Source: Acidobacteriota bacterium (GTDB lineage Bacteria > Acidobacteriota > Terriglobia > Terriglobales > Acidobacteriaceae). Taken from it: a stretch of 17,458 nt of DNA. Of the stretch, positions 7,815 to 13,714 are shown in pieces. The stretch is from positions 1-17,458 of the forward strand of contig QIAW01000418.1 in the NCBI GenBank assembly GCA_003225655.1, in the 5' to 3' direction. A program made the position numbers and the translations under genes. Within the stretch, counting starts at the first letter, position 1. The number at the start of each line of letters is the position of its first letter. The notes beneath the pieces were generated by a model. The model was not told the origin of the DNA. It ran no database searches and saw only the letters and a program-made list of their open reading frames with translations.

Positions 7815-8305
7815 TCCTGTTCGGAATTGTTTCCTTTCCGAGTCCTGAGCCTCGTGTTGATCCTTGGATAGAAGCTAGCTGGAGACAAGGTAACTGTGTG
7901 CCAAAGGCGGCTCATGGAACAAGATGCTCAATTCGGCATTTCGGGGTGAAGTTGGCGGCCCTGGGTTAGCAGGTAATGAGTTAGGAGTTGAGGGATTAAC
8001 GGAAAGTTGAGCGGTGGGGTTTGTTGTGAAAATGGTTCGGGAAAGAGAAGTGGAGGGAACTGGAAGTGGAGGCGTCAGTCTACCAGAGATGATTAGTGGC
8101 GAGCATGCAAGAAAAGATCTGGGCCAACGAAAGAAATAGTGGAGGGGGCGAATTGCCCTGAAGGTAGGAATCGGCTGCGGAATTTGCAAATGTTGATGAC
8201 CACTAAGCAACCCCTGAAAAGCAGAGTAGCTCAAAGAGAACAAGCCCCTGGAGTAAGGGTTGGTGTATTTTGACGTTAAATCCCGTAGGTAGTAACAACA
8301 AAAAG
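7815..8305 (+). other. Non-coding stretch of about 490 bases
   Basis: No convincing gene is seen. From about 7975 to 8160 the plus strand is strongly purine-rich (G/A runs such as GGAGGGAACTGGAAGTGGAGG). This leaves a long but low-complexity Pro/Ser/Thr-rich open frame on the minus strand (7875-8417) that I regard as spurious. No tRNA, riboswitch core or clear terminator with a T-run was found. Confidence 0.5.
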
Positions 8306-8725
8306 ATGGAGACCGTATCTGGAGGAGGACACAATACCAGCAGTCCCGCCTCTCAGACGCAAAAACGTAAGATTCTTCTGATAGATAATGACCAAGATCG
8401 CCAGGCGAGAAGCGCAATTCTAAAGCAGCATGGGTTTAGGGTTTACCCTGCCCTTGCAATCGAGCAGGCGCGCAGCCGTTGCCGTCCGGGCGCTTTTCAA
8501 TTAATCATAATGAACGCCGATCAAAATCCGGATATGGCGCTTGAGCTCTGCGAGCAGATTCGCCAAAGCGATCCTAAACAGCATCTCCTCGTAATGACCG
8601 TTAGAGAGCCGCATCCTGGGTTCCGCGACTTTGTCGTCTCGAGCGCTCCGGAGCGGCTGCTGGAAAGGGTGGAATCGCTACTTGGTGCATCCTCCGGCGC
8701 AAATCCCGAACCGCTGGCAGCGTAA
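8306..8725 (+). CDS. Degenerate receiver-domain (pseudo-receiver) protein
   Basis: A 139-residue stand-alone receiver-like protein. After a Ser/Gly/Thr-rich leader of about 20 residues, KILLIDNDQDRQARSAIL matches the first strand and acidic pocket of CheY-like domains (D27, D29). The third strand reads FQLIIMNADQNPDM, so the phospho-acceptor aspartate is replaced by Asn70. VMTV keeps the switch threonine (T98), while the lysine of the usual KP motif is missing: the region reads VSSAPERLLERVESLL. It should fold like a receiver but probably cannot be phosphorylated in the usual way. The start is uncertain: the frame opens at a TTG at 8270, the first ATG is 8306, and neither has a good ribosome site. 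It lies next to the phage-derived block and is separated by it from two c-di-GMP-type regulators. Confidence 0.7.
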   Translation: METVSGGGHNTSSPASQTQKRKILLIDNDQDRQARSAILKQHGFRVYPALAIEQARSRCRPGAFQLIIMNADQNPDMALELCEQIRQSDPKQHLLVMTVREPHPGFRDFVVSSAPERLLERVESLLGASSGANPEPLAA

Positions 8726-8913
8726 GCTCCCAGCGGCTGGTGTATGCAACGATGCCTGACTTGGATGCAATTGATTAGGCCAGGTAATTGTTCAGGGCAA
8801 GAACGCTGACCCGTAACTAGTGGAGTACAAGACTTTCAGTAACCGGCTTGAACTGAGACTTCGTTATGAACTAGCTGGGGCCTCGGTTTCCGGAAGTCGG
8901 GTCAGTATCGCAT

Positions 8914-9243
8914 CTATTTCCCACGCTGCAGCGTCTGCATGTTCGTATCCATTTCTTTCGCCGCCTCTTCCGCCGGCAAAGCGACGAATAAGTCCTTGGT
9001 CAGGGGGGAGCGGCGGAACAGATAAGTTACAACCACAGCGCCGCTGACCATTCCCGAGCCAATAGAAATCAGCACAGGAGTCTTAGCCGCGAGTGCCGAT
9101 CCGCAGACAAAAGAAAAAGTTGTTAAGTAGGAAAAGACGAAGCTGAAGACCAGCTTGGCCCATTCGTTCACCTTGTGGGCCTTGATGAGCTGTTCAACGA
9201 AATTGAAACCCCCGCCGATCAGAGGACCAAGAAGGGCAGCCAT
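8914..9243 (-). CDS. Small multi-pass membrane protein of the phage block
   Basis: A 109-residue protein with hydrophobic stretches at about residues 4-17, 28-52 (LVFSFVFSYLTTFSFVCGSAL) and 55-76, followed by a charged cytoplasmic-type tail with PAEEAAKEMDTNMQ. I cannot place it in a named family. The size, two to three membrane spans and position after another one-span protein fit a phage holin or accessory lysis protein, but this is inference. The ATG at 9243 lies 1 base after the stop of the 57-aa gene, so the two are co-translated. It is the last gene of the block. Confidence 0.65.
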   Translation of the reverse strand: MAALLGPLIGGGFNFVEQLIKAHKVNEWAKLVFSFVFSYLTTFSFVCGSALAAKTPVLISIGSGMVSGAVVVTYLFRRSPLTKDLFVALPAEEAAKEMDTNMQTLQRGK

Positions 9244-9244
9244 A

Positions 9245-9418
9245 CTATTGCTTCAAAGGACTGGGTAGCAGGTGGCTCAGGACACTGTAAATGCCCCCGA
9301 GTGCCAGGGCTGCGGATGGATGTCCAGTCACGAACGCCTGAACCTGCGGCGCGAAAGTGCTCGCGATCAGTATCAGGATCGGAATAATGCTGGGTAGAAA
9401 TTTTCCAAAGTTGCTCAT
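9245..9418 (-). CDS. 57-residue single-span membrane protein, holin-like
   Basis: A very short gene with an excellent ribosome site: AGGAGA ends about 6 bases before the ATG at 9418. The product begins MSNFGKFLPSIIPILILIAS, a membrane segment (about 8-26), and ends in a second weakly hydrophobic part, ALALGGIYSVLSHLLP. Its stop at 9245-9247 is one base from the start of the 109-aa membrane gene. Small size, a membrane span near the N-terminus and pairing with another membrane protein suggest a phage holin or membrane-anchor role. No homology is recognised. Confidence 0.7.
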   Translation of the reverse strand: MSNFGKFLPSIIPILILIASTFAPQVQAFVTGHPSAALALGGIYSVLSHLLPSPLKQ

Positions 9419-9592
9419 GTTTTTCTCCTAAGTTGTTGGGGTTGATGGTGGTGGAAGGTTGTAAATCAGCCGATGCTAAGCGCTTCGGCAGAAATTCTGA
9501 AAGCGCGAGGATCGAGCAGCTTCGGGGGCTCACGCTCTGCAAGTTTCTTCGACTATGCCGAATGGAATTGATTGATACCAATGATCTGATTG

Positions 9593-9943
9593 CTATTCAA
9601 ACAACATCTTGAGCAAATGACCGCCGTGGGCTACGAGTTCGCTTAGACTGCCGGCGCCGAACACGCCGAGCAGGATCCACATAAATTTGCTATGTGCCGC
9701 AATGTCTTCTTCCATCTGGCGAATTTTGCCTGGCTGCCCGTTGCCTACGAGTTCCGTAACTTTGACCTCGAGTGCGGTCGAAATCTTGGTCAGATCATCA
9801 ATGCGGTTGTGCATTTCGTTGACGCGCTTGTGCACGTCATCGATCTTTTCCAAACGATCTGCCTCTGAGCGGCTGACGTAGATCATCGGCCTGGAACCGC
9901 CATTGATCGAATAGATTGGGACCCGATGAGCGTGACGTGCCAA
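9593..9943 (-). CDS. Coiled-coil plus C-terminal membrane-anchor phage protein (XhlA-like layout)
   Basis: I take the TTG at 9943 as start because AGGAG lies 8 bases upstream; the frame is open further to 10048 but that part overlaps another frame. The 116 residues are a basic N-terminus (first 32 encoded inside the 168-bp repeat and ending SRSEADRLE), a heptad-type coiled coil (KIDDVHKRVNEMHNRIDDL, about 33-51, with more to residue 70), then a membrane helix FMWILLGVFGAGSLSELVA (about 88-106). This layout resembles XhlA-type phage proteins that work with a holin, though sequence identity cannot be judged. The N-terminal 32 residues are shared exactly with the 125-aa protein at 11625-12002. 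Confidence 0.65.
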   Translation of the reverse strand: MARHAHRVPIYSINGGSRPMIYVSRSEADRLEKIDDVHKRVNEMHNRIDDLTKISTALEVKVTELVGNGQPGKIRQMEEDIAAHSKFMWILLGVFGAGSLSELVAHGGHLLKMLFE

Positions 9944-10190
9944 GGCTGTGTCTCCTGGGATTTCTGAATTGTGGTGAACGTAAATCGAGATGAAAAACTT
10001 CGTGCAAGAAGGGAGCGAGCGCAATTTGGTCTTCGGGATTCGCCTCATTGTGCTTCATGAACTGGCGTAGGGCGCCGCCCCAGCGCCTCTCAAACCTTTC
10101 AAAGGGTTCGCCGTCGGGCGGTTTCAAATCGGGATGCTCGATATATTTCTTCTTCTGCGGTCCCACTTCTTTCCCCGCGCGCCCCGCCAT
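9837..10190 (-). CDS. Unassigned phage ORF, possibly a chimera or remnant
   Basis: From ATG 10190 the frame encodes a charged segment with protein-like composition (KKKYIEHPDLKPPDGEPF, then FERRWGGALRQFMKHNEA, ANPEDQIALAPFLHEVFH) and then enters the 168-bp repeat, where it overlaps the coiled-coil gene by 107 bases in a different frame. The last 35 or so residues are therefore probably not selected as protein. The start of this ORF coincides with the point where the terminase large subunit frame loses its homology, so the whole may be the joined remains of two genes. No family recognised; start and reality uncertain. Confidence 0.3.
   Translation of the reverse strand: MAGRAGKEVGPQKKKYIEHPDLKPPDGEPFERFERRWGGALRQFMKHNEANPEDQIALAPFLHEVFHLDLRSPQFRNPRRHSLGTSRSSGPNLFDQWRFQADDLRQPLRGRSFGKDR
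9848..10015 (-). repeat. 168-bp perfect direct repeat, copy 1
   Basis: Identical by eye to 11907-12074, at an offset of 2059 bases. Read on the minus strand it contains 72 bases of upstream sequence with an AGGAG site, a TTG start and 32 codons ending at a GAA codon. Identity stops sharply on both sides. Confidence 0.95.
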
Positions 10191-10287
10191 AAGCAATCCA
10201 TGTGGCTTTGGAATTTTCAAAAAGCTCCAGCAATTGCCCCTGCTTCGGCTGTAATCCAAAATAGATAAAAAGTCCCGGGTCACTCAA
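10099..10287 (-). pseudogene. Terminase large subunit, N-terminal fragment only
   Basis: The frame from a TTG at 10287 reads FGLQPKQGQLLELFENSKATWIAYGGARG. This is the typical beginning of a phage terminase large subunit, in which a short helix leads to the ATPase loop YGGARGGGKS. Homology stops exactly after GGARG: the following residues (ERSGTAEEE) do not continue the Walker A and the frame ends at 10099, after 62 residues instead of roughly 450-600. The junction lies in a G/C run (GGGGCGCGCGGGG around 10173-10186). The motor protein cannot be functional. It is the main evidence that the surrounding block is a damaged prophage. Confidence 0.6.
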
Positions 10288-10361
10288 GCTGTCTGCCTAT
10301 GCAGTGGTGCGCGATCTGGAAACGAGAAAGCGAGTTGGGGTTGGCAAATCGGTCGCACTGT

Positions 10362-10727
10362 CTACCGTGAGATCACAGCAGTCATGGCGCCGCCTCCCGT
10401 TTGTGCTGCCTTCTGTACCCGCACAAACTTGTGGCGCTGCACGTTGAGATTCAGAGAGTCGCCGGTATTCAGGCTGCTCGATGCAACAGTTACATAAGCC
10501 GAATCGACATCCGTATCTGCCATCTGCACATTGACGGTTACCGAGGTCGGATTGCCACCCGGGTAGCTGAGCAGCACGCTAATTCCCACATCGTCTTCCC
10601 CATAGACATTCCCAATGGCCACCTGCTGGCTGGCTTGCGGGGGTGTCGGGTTCTCGTTATTGAAGACAGACACCGAATCCCCAGGATAAATCGCGAATGG
10701 AGGAAAGCTATTACTGTAATTTGGCAT
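10362..10727 (-). CDS. Phage-block protein of likely beta-sandwich type
   Basis: A 121-residue protein rich in Val, Ser, Thr, Asn and Gly, beginning MPNYSNSFPPFAIYPGDSVS. It has alternating patterns typical of beta structure (VGISVLLSYPGGNPTSVTVNVQMAD, DSAYVTVASSSLNTGDSLNLNVQ) and a C-terminal RHKFVRVQ strand. There is no signal peptide or cysteine. It could be a small virion decoration, fibre or head-associated protein; I do not recognise the family. Its start overlaps the end of the 56-aa zinc-finger gene by 17 bases. The upstream GGGGAAAA is only a weak ribosome site. Confidence 0.7.
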   Translation of the reverse strand: MPNYSNSFPPFAIYPGDSVSVFNNENPTPPQASQQVAIGNVYGEDDVGISVLLSYPGGNPTSVTVNVQMADTDVDSAYVTVASSSLNTGDSLNLNVQRHKFVRVQKAAQTGGGAMTAVISR

Positions 10728-10881
10728 GTTTCGTTTTCCCCGTCATGTGAGATGCGTTGCGCTTTTTCTTGCGCAACAAACGTTCATCGCAGTCTTTGGC
10801 GTGCCTCAGGCTATGGCGCAGTTTGGCGAAGCGCCCTCCGCAAAACCAGCAGCGATATCTATTATTTGCCGAGCATTTCAA
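10711..10881 (-). CDS. 56-residue mini zinc-finger protein
   Basis: This short frame fills the gap between two better-supported genes and overlaps both (20 and 17 bases). After a few residues it reads YRCWFCGGRFAKLRHSLRH and then AKDC: a CxxC pair, two histidines 3 apart and a further cysteine four residues on, a likely zinc site. A strongly basic segment (RLLRKKKRNAS) follows, suggesting nucleic-acid binding. The start is uncertain: the only upstream candidate in frame is the TTG at 10881, without a good ribosome site. The zinc-site arrangement argues against chance. Confidence 0.5.
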   Translation of the reverse strand: MKCSANNRYRCWFCGGRFAKLRHSLRHAKDCDERLLRKKKRNASHMTGKTKHAKLQ

Positions 10882-11158
10882 TGGTGAGCTGTACCTGAAA
10901 AGGTTTTTTGCTTTCGAACGAAACCGCTTGCGCTGCCTTCCCGTCGCGGCGGTCAGTCAGGTATTTCAGCGCATTGAACGCGATGCGCTTGTCAGTGCCG
11001 GTGAGCAACTGCTCCCAGAGTTCGATCTCGTCAACTTCAGACAAAACTTGTTCTGCCGTTGCTTTTCGGACCGGCACCGCGGGGCTGGTCTTGCCGTCTG
11101 TAATCGCGTGCGCTCCGCGAGGTCGCGCCTGCAGGCTCTTCTCCGAACTTTTAGGCAT
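10862..11158 (-). CDS. Terminase small subunit-like phage protein
   Basis: A 98-residue protein with a basic, disordered N-terminus (MPKSSEKSLQARPRG) and a C-terminal segment ELWEQLLTGTDKRIAFNALKYLTDRRDGKAAQ. That pattern (a short helical stretch, then LxYLTDRRDGKxAQ) is one I associate with small packaging-type proteins of phages and prophages, where it precedes the terminase large subunit. The ATG overlaps the previous stop codon by one base (TAATG at 11158), so translation is coupled. The large-subunit fragment occurs 0.6 kb downstream after two other small genes. The functional assignment is tentative; the gene itself is solid. Confidence 0.65.
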   Translation of the reverse strand: MPKSSEKSLQARPRGAHAITDGKTSPAVPVRKATAEQVLSEVDEIELWEQLLTGTDKRIAFNALKYLTDRRDGKAAQAVSFESKKPFQVQLTIEMLGK

Positions 11159-11313
11159 TACCGCGTTAACCCTTCGTATTCGGATTGATACTCCGTTACG
11201 CTCATGTCACCAACGCTTCTGAATCTCTCCCAGCATTCTGCGCAAATTGAGAAAAAGTACGGATACTCCCCTGGATCAGTAATGTGATTGCAGTCAGTGC
11301 AAGTGCCATGCAT
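11158..11313 (-). CDS. 51-residue zinc-ribbon-type protein
   Basis: A tiny gene: CTDC near the N-terminus and CAEC about 15 residues later form two CxxC knuckles, followed by an acidic tail (SVTEYQSEYEGLTR). The fold is probably a single zinc ribbon. The ATG at 11313 overlaps the end of the preceding 112-aa gene by 20 bases, and the stop overlaps the next ATG by one base. This tight linkage and the regular cysteine spacing support coding despite the size. Role unknown; phages carry many such small ribbons, often DNA- or RNA-binding. Confidence 0.6.
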   Translation of the reverse strand: MHGTCTDCNHITDPGEYPYFFSICAECWERFRSVGDMSVTEYQSEYEGLTR

Positions 11314-11632
11314 TTCTCAGCTCCTCCACCGGGTCCCTCTTCTCGCCTACCGACTTCAACCATGCCGCTCTCAACTTTGCCTCAGGGTTTGTTCTTTGCA
11401 CGATGGCACGGTCCCGCGTCATCTTCGGCTCCCGTGCCGGGTTCTTCTTTGCGGTCTGCGCCTCCGTGATGGAAATGGGCTTGCGGTCCGCCATTTGCTT
11501 GGCGCGGCACTGCCGGCAATATTTTGTCTGGGTTCCCACCTCCCGCGTGAAATTGCGGGCACAGAACTCGCAGGTTTTTAGTTCGTAAGCAATGTACGGC
11601 GGCAGGGAGGAGGGAAATCGGGCATCAATCAT
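11294..11632 (-). CDS. 112-residue protein with an N-terminal zinc ribbon
   Basis: From ATG 11632 the protein starts MIDARFPSSLPPYIAYELKT, then CEFC and, 14 residues later, CRQC: a two-knuckle zinc ribbon. The remaining 70 residues are basic and helical (AKKNPAREPKMTRDRAIVQ, KLRAAWLKSVGEKRDPVEEL). The combination suggests a nucleic-acid-binding phage protein; it is not a family I can name. I prefer this ATG to the TTG two codons upstream, since it overlaps the stop of the 125-aa gene by 8 bases (ATGATTGA), a typical coupled arrangement. Confidence 0.7.
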   Translation of the reverse strand: MIDARFPSSLPPYIAYELKTCEFCARNFTREVGTQTKYCRQCRAKQMADRKPISITEAQTAKKNPAREPKMTRDRAIVQRTNPEAKLRAAWLKSVGEKRDPVEELRNAWHLH

Positions 11633-12002
11633 GAGCAATCAATTCCGGCGTAAAGATCTTGCTGGCGACTAGCGCCGCCTTGTCGTCTGCCACAGAAGGC
11701 CATGCGGCAATTTTTTCCACGATGCGCCGCGCGCGATTACGTTCTTCTTGGCTGTCAGCACTCAGTATTTGGCAGAGTGCGTTGAGTTCGATCTCCGAGG
11801 ATGTAATGGAACTGCTTGTCATCCCCGGCTGGCGCTGCAGGGCACAAAAACGCATCACTAGGGCGGGAGCCTTCAATCGCGAGATTCTTCTGGCATGTCC
11901 AAGGGCTTCCAAACGATCTGCCTCTGAGCGGCTGACGTAGATCATCGGCCTGGAACCGCCATTGATCGAATAGATTGGGACCCGATGAGCGTGACGTGCC
12001 AA
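11625..12002 (-). CDS. 125-residue phage-block protein with an N-terminus shared with the coiled-coil protein
   Basis: First gene of the block. Start TTG 12002 with AGGAG 8 bases upstream, both inside copy 2 of the 168-bp repeat, which encodes residues 1-32. The remaining 93 residues are unique: a basic section (LGHARRISRLKAPALVM), a Ser/Thr linker, and a helical, acidic C-terminal region (SSEIELNALCQILSADSQEE, RARRIVEKIAAWPSV). No family recognised. The unique part could be the real ancestral protein and the shared N-terminus an acquired start; the break is exactly at the codon after GAA. Its stop overlaps the next gene by 8 bases. Confidence 0.6.
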   Translation of the reverse strand: MARHAHRVPIYSINGGSRPMIYVSRSEADRLEALGHARRISRLKAPALVMRFCALQRQPGMTSSSITSSEIELNALCQILSADSQEERNRARRIVEKIAAWPSVADDKAALVASKIFTPELIAHD

Positions 12003-12074
12003 GGCTGTGTCTCCTGGGATTTCTGAATTGTGGTGAACGTAAATCGAGATGAAAAACTTCGTGCAAGAAGGGAG
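11907..12074 (-). repeat. 168-bp perfect direct repeat, copy 2
   Basis: Identical by eye to 9848-10015. It supplies the ribosome site, TTG start and first 32 codons of the 125-aa gene, and forms the outer (upstream) edge of the phage-derived block. Confidence 0.95.
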
Positions 12075-12707
12075 ATTCGGACGCGCCTCTCCCCGCACAT
12101 GACGGCCGGTTGCGCACAGCAGGGGCTTGACGAGGCCCGCGAAGCTAAGGACCGCCGCAGCCAGTGGTTCGGCCGCTGTCGTAGCGGGTGGAAGTGACCT
12201 TCCCTTAACTTGACTCAGTTATCGCATACTTGTTTTGGACTGTAAATATTGTGATACCACTTTCGTGCAGCGCATGGGGTCGAGGCGCAGGTACACCGCT
12301 CGTAGCTATGACTTTAGGGCTTGCAGGGCTGCGGGAAAAAGCTCTAATGGCATGAAGGCGTGTCAGGGCATGATTGGTAGCCCATAGCTTTGAGTATATG
12401 GGTGAGCGAAGAGAAAAGCGCCGAAAAGAGTTTGCATCTGAACAACCTTCTCATTGCCGCAGCCCAGCGGGCGAGTCTGAGCGCCAAGACAGTTATTCCG
12501 GGAACTTGAACAGACTGCCATTCCGCTTCAACAAAATGTATCAGTTCGGGAATTTCCCATAACAGTACAAAGGAATTACGTTAGTAACTAGGCTGCCAGC
12601 CGCACCTAAGCAATACTCCTAACGCAAGGTGTCGTAATATTTTTCACTTCCCTTACAGAGGTTGTGCGATATTACCCACCTCACTGAAATCGTGGAGTGT
12701 TCCAGCC
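12075..12707 (+). other. Intergenic stretch of about 630 bases between phage block and HD-GYP gene
   Basis: No convincing gene, tRNA or integrase is seen. A 33-codon frame from ATG 12099 (with GLDEAREAKDRRSQWFG) is too short to judge. Close to the HD-GYP gene, GTAATAT (12634-12640) and ATATTAC (12669-12675) form a 7-bp inverted repeat 28 bases apart, a possible regulatory site. Confidence 0.5.
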
Positions 12708-13700
12708 GTGACCAGCAAGATCTTAGTTGCAGATGACGATGCATCCAATCGCGAACTTCTGAAAGAAATTCTCCAGAGAGAAGGCTTTGAAGTAGTAACC
12801 GCATCCGACGGTCGGCACGCCCTTCAGGAATTTGTCCGCTCACGGCCTGACCTTGTCCTCACCGATGTGGCCATGCCTTACATTGATGGCTTTGAGGTCT
12901 GTCGCCAGATTAAGGGAGATCCGGAGAAACGTTTGACCCCCGTAGTCTTGATCACTGGCCTTTCTGCCGTCGAAGACCGGGTACGCGGCATCAAAGCGGG
13001 GGCCGATGATTTTCTCAGTAAACCACTGGAGCGCATGGAACTCATCGCTCGCGTCCACTCTCTGCTCAATCTGAAAGCTTACACCGACGAACTGGAGCGG
13101 GCCGAGGCTGTACTCTTTAGTCTGGCCCGAAGCATAGAAGCCAAAGACCCTTACACCCATGGGCATTGCGAACGCATGGCTGACTGCTCCGCTCATCTGG
13201 GTGAGCGCATTGGATTGAATGAGGAGCAGATCATCGCATTGCGCCGGGCGGGCGTAGTCCATGACATCGGCAAAGTTGCTGTTCCTGATGCCATCCTGCT
13301 GAAGCCGGGCCGGCTCTCAGAGAATGAATGGGAAGTCATGCGCCAGCATCCGCTCACCGGCGAAAGAATATGCAGTCCCCTGAAATCTTTTCGCTTGGTG
13401 CTGCCCATCATCCGCCACCATCACGAAAAACTCAACGGTTCAGGTTATCCCGATTGCCTGAAAGGAGACATGATTCCCATGACCGCCCGTGTTCTTCAGA
13501 TTGTTGATATCTTTGACGCTTTGACGACAGAACGTCCTTACAAAAGGGCTTTGTCCGCTGCCGAAGCACTGACCATTATGGAAGATGAAGTAAAGCGTGG
13601 CTGGTGGGACCGAGACTTATTTCAGCAGTTCCAACTTGAAATAAAGATCTCTCCCGCTAAAGAAGTGAACGGGGGCCGCAGCGTAACCGCTTGCGCATGA
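12708..13700 (+). CDS. Response regulator with HD-GYP c-di-GMP phosphodiesterase domain (RpfG type)
   Basis: Residues 1-120 form a receiver domain with all key residues: DDD at 9-11, phospho-acceptor D53 in LVLTDVAMP, T83 and K105 (SKP). A short linker leads to an HD-GYP domain: ARSIEAKDPYTHGHCERMA, metal-binding HDIGK (185-189), H214, HHHEKLNGSGYP (237-248) and DALTTERPYK. HD-GYP proteins of this layout hydrolyse c-di-GMP under control of a sensor kinase. The canonical HHExxDGSGYP aspartate is Asn here, an acceptable variant. The start is GTG 12708, with GGAG about 10 bases upstream. No cognate histidine kinase lies in the window. The gene converges on the receiver-PilZ gene with only 14 bases between stops. 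Confidence 0.94.
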   Translation: MTSKILVADDDASNRELLKEILQREGFEVVTASDGRHALQEFVRSRPDLVLTDVAMPYIDGFEVCRQIKGDPEKRLTPVVLITGLSAVEDRVRGIKAGADDFLSKPLERMELIARVHSLLNLKAYTDELERAEAVLFSLARSIEAKDPYTHGHCERMADCSAHLGERIGLNEEQIIALRRAGVVHDIGKVAVPDAILLKPGRLSENEWEVMRQHPLTGERICSPLKSFRLVLPIIRHHHEKLNGSGYPDCLKGDMIPMTARVLQIVDIFDALTTERPYKRALSAAEALTIMEDEVKRGWWDRDLFQQFQLEIKISPAKEVNGGRSVTACA

Positions 13701-13714
13701 ACCGGCATTCATGA

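Larger units (their letters stand above)
8914..12074 (-). mobile_element. Phage-derived remnant (compact minus-strand gene block)
   Basis: Ten or more very small minus-strand genes with overlapping or nearly abutting ends. They include a terminase-small-like protein, the cut-off start of a terminase large subunit with its YGGARG loop, three mini zinc-finger proteins, a coiled-coil/membrane protein and two small membrane proteins. Portal, capsid, protease, tail, endolysin and integrase genes are not visible. The order (small packaging genes, broken terminase, then membrane genes of lysis-module type) looks like a prophage from which the structural core was deleted. Limits are approximate: the left end is the last minus-strand stop and the right end is the outer copy of the 168-bp repeat. 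No flanking attachment repeat was found. Confidence 0.6.

Noticed and set aside
7875..8417. 180-codon minus-strand frame, Pro/Ser/Thr-rich
   Set aside because: Low complexity caused by the purine-rich plus strand, overlaps the receiver-like gene, and no ribosome site or domain is seen.
8711..8736. CCGCTGG / CCAGCGG inverted repeat around the stop of the receiver-like gene as a terminator
   Set aside because: No T-run follows on either strand.
12099..12203. Short plus-strand frame with GLDEAREAKDRRSQWFG, considered as an integrase or other gene remnant
   Set aside because: Only 33-34 codons and no recombinase motif; cannot be supported.
12374..12562. 62-codon plus-strand frame before the HD-GYP gene
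   Set aside because: TTG start without ribosome site, no recognisable pattern, and composition like non-coding sequence.
12075..12707. tRNA or attachment site at the edge of the phage block
   Set aside because: No cloverleaf, TTCGANNC arm or matching direct repeat with the left edge was found.
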